DNA of 33,075 nt from Polaromonas sp. Its GTDB lineage: Bacteria; Pseudomonadota; Gammaproteobacteria; Burkholderiales; Burkholderiaceae_C. How positions within the stretch are numbered: position 1 is the stretch's first letter; every line of letters starts with the position of its first letter. This document shows, piece by piece, positions 32,161 through 33,075 of this stretch. The position numbers and the translations under genes were made by a program. Below the pieces are notes generated by a model. It was not told where the DNA came from and searched no databases. It worked only from the letters and a program-made list of their open reading frames with translations. The DNA lies in NCBI RefSeq assembly GCF_030682935.1, contig NZ_JAUXNA010000232.1, positions 1-33,075 on the forward strand. The letters run 5' to 3'.

Positions 32161-33075
32161 TCAGGCTGCCAAATCGCTGGCCTGCAAATCCCCTGCAATC
32201 AGCCTGAACTGCTCCAGCGCGGCTTCCAGGTCGTCGACGATTTCCTGGGCAATCACGTCGGGCGGCGGCAGGTTGTCGCTGTCGGCCAGGCTGTCATCCT
32301 TGAGCCAGAAAATATCCAGACTGGCCTTGTCGCGGGCGATCAGCTCGCTGTAGTCGTAGACACGCCAGCGACCTTCCGGGTTATCGGCTGACCAGGTGGC
32401 CTTGCGCTCCTGCCGATTGGCCGGGTTGTACGGCTTCACCAACTCTTCCAGGTGCTCGCGCCGGAGCGGGTTGGTCTTGAGCGTGAAGTGCTGGTTGGTG
32501 CGCAGATCGTAAATCCACAGCTTCCTGGTCCACGGCGTTTCCGACGCGGGCTTGCGCTCAAAGAACAGCACGTTGGCTTTCACGCCCTGCGCGTAAAACA
32601 GGCCGGTAGGCAGGCGCAGCAGGGTGTGCACATCGCACTCGTGCAGCAGCTTCTTGCGGATGGTCTCGCCGGCGCCGCCTTCAAACAGCACGTTGTCGGG
32701 CAGCACCACCGCCGCGCGGCCATGCTGCTTGAGCAGCGTCTTGATGTGCTGCACAAAGTTGAGCTGCTTGTTCGACGTGCTGGCCCAGAAGTCGTCGCGC
32801 TCGATCACGTCTTTCTCGGTACTCACCTTGCCTTCGGCCCCGGTGATCATGGTGCTGCTCTTCTTGCCAAAAGGCGGATTCGCCAGCACCACGTCAAAGC
32901 GCTCGCCGGGGTCGGCGGCCAGCGCGTCGGCCACCACGATGGGCACCGACTTGTCGGAGCCAATGCCGTGCAGCATCATGTTCATGGCGGCCAGGCGCGC
33001 GGTGCTTTGCACCAGCTCCCAGCCGCGCAAGGCGGACTCTTTCAGGTGCTTTTTCTGCTCGCGCGTCAGGTTGGG
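32161..33075 (-). CDS. hsdM: Type I restriction-modification DNA methyltransferase HsdM (3' part, cut by window edge)
   Basis: C-terminal part (about 304 residues) of the N6-adenine methyltransferase subunit of a type I restriction-modification system. The frame is open to the window edge: the codons beyond the first methionine-capable codon read NLTREQKKHLKESALRGWEL, which belongs to HsdM, so the start lies outside. The catalytic motif IV is ANPPFGKKSS. Other recognisable parts are QHIKTLLKQHGRAAVVLPDN and LLRLPTGLFYAQGVKANVLF (motif-VIII region), with the family's WIYDLRTNQHFTLKTNPL. The C-terminal helices (VDDLEAALEQFRLIAGDL) contact HsdS or HsdR. No hsdS or hsdR is seen downstream on this strand, so they must lie upstream of hsdM if the system is complete. 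Confidence 0.95.
   Translation of the reverse strand, partial: PNLTREQKKHLKESALRGWELVQSTARLAAMNMMLHGIGSDKSVPIVVADALAADPGERFDVVLANPPFGKKSSTMITGAEGKVSTEKDVIERDDFWASTSNKQLNFVQHIKTLLKQHGRAAVVLPDNVLFEGGAGETIRKKLLHECDVHTLLRLPTGLFYAQGVKANVLFFERKPASETPWTRKLWIYDLRTNQHFTLKTNPLRREHLEELVKPYNPANRQERKATWSADNPEGRWRVYDYSELIARDKASLDIFWLKDDSLADSDNLPPPDVIAQEIVDDLEAALEQFRLIAGDLQASDLAA

Overview
The window is a 33 kb piece of a betaproteobacterial chromosome, almost certainly from the Comamonadaceae (Polaromonas/Rhodoferax-like). That placement rests on the housekeeping gene orders (hrcA | nadK-recN-rapZ; lolB-ispE-tRNA-Gln-prs-rplY-pth; ftsY | M16-M16-rsmD-coaD-fdx), the high GC content, and several copies of a short dispersed repeat with the core TTTTGATAGCTG of a kind I associate with this family. 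It is inference from gene content, not from a database search.

Layout. 1-2520: the end of a chemotaxis region, with cheR (minus), the first codons of a coupled downstream gene, and a degenerate-EAL/HDOD signalling protein. 2521-3400: a gene-poor stretch holding a frameshifted remnant of a Y-family DNA polymerase (umuC) beside a CAT-anticodon tRNA and its terminator. 3504-8023: the heat-shock repressor gene hrcA, divergent from nadK-recN-rapZ. 8042-12066 (minus): mutM, a dynamin-like GTPase and mutY, so the two 8-oxoguanine repair glycosylases flank a membrane-remodelling-type GTPase. 12176-18408 (plus): a TPR protein, lolB, ispE, tRNA-Gln, prs, rplY and pth, with strong terminators after prs and rplY. 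18513-22952 (minus): two M16 peptidase homologues (one catalytic, one not), rsmD, coaD and a ferredoxin. 22981-24538 (plus): ftsY and a small membrane protein.

24554-31602 (minus) is the most accessory-looking part. It is a tightly packed run: a short Usp-like ORF, nfeD (ClpP-class membrane serine protease), a slipin (SPFH), a fused NDP-forming acyl-CoA synthetase/GNAT protein, and a second-type ftsH. Start/stop overlaps couple the first three, and only 3 nt separate the acyltransferase stop from the ftsH start. This looks like a membrane-protein quality-control module that pairs a stomatin-type scaffold with two membrane proteases and a possible protein-lysine acyltransferase. It is my best candidate for a little-described system. 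32161-33075 is the 3' part of an hsdM type I DNA methyltransferase, cut by the window edge.

The second notable signal is the dispersed repeat. One clear copy lies between genes. Two others are read as protein: they encode the lipobox region of LolB and the signal-peptide region of an M16 homologue. Weaker matches lie inside nadK and coaD.
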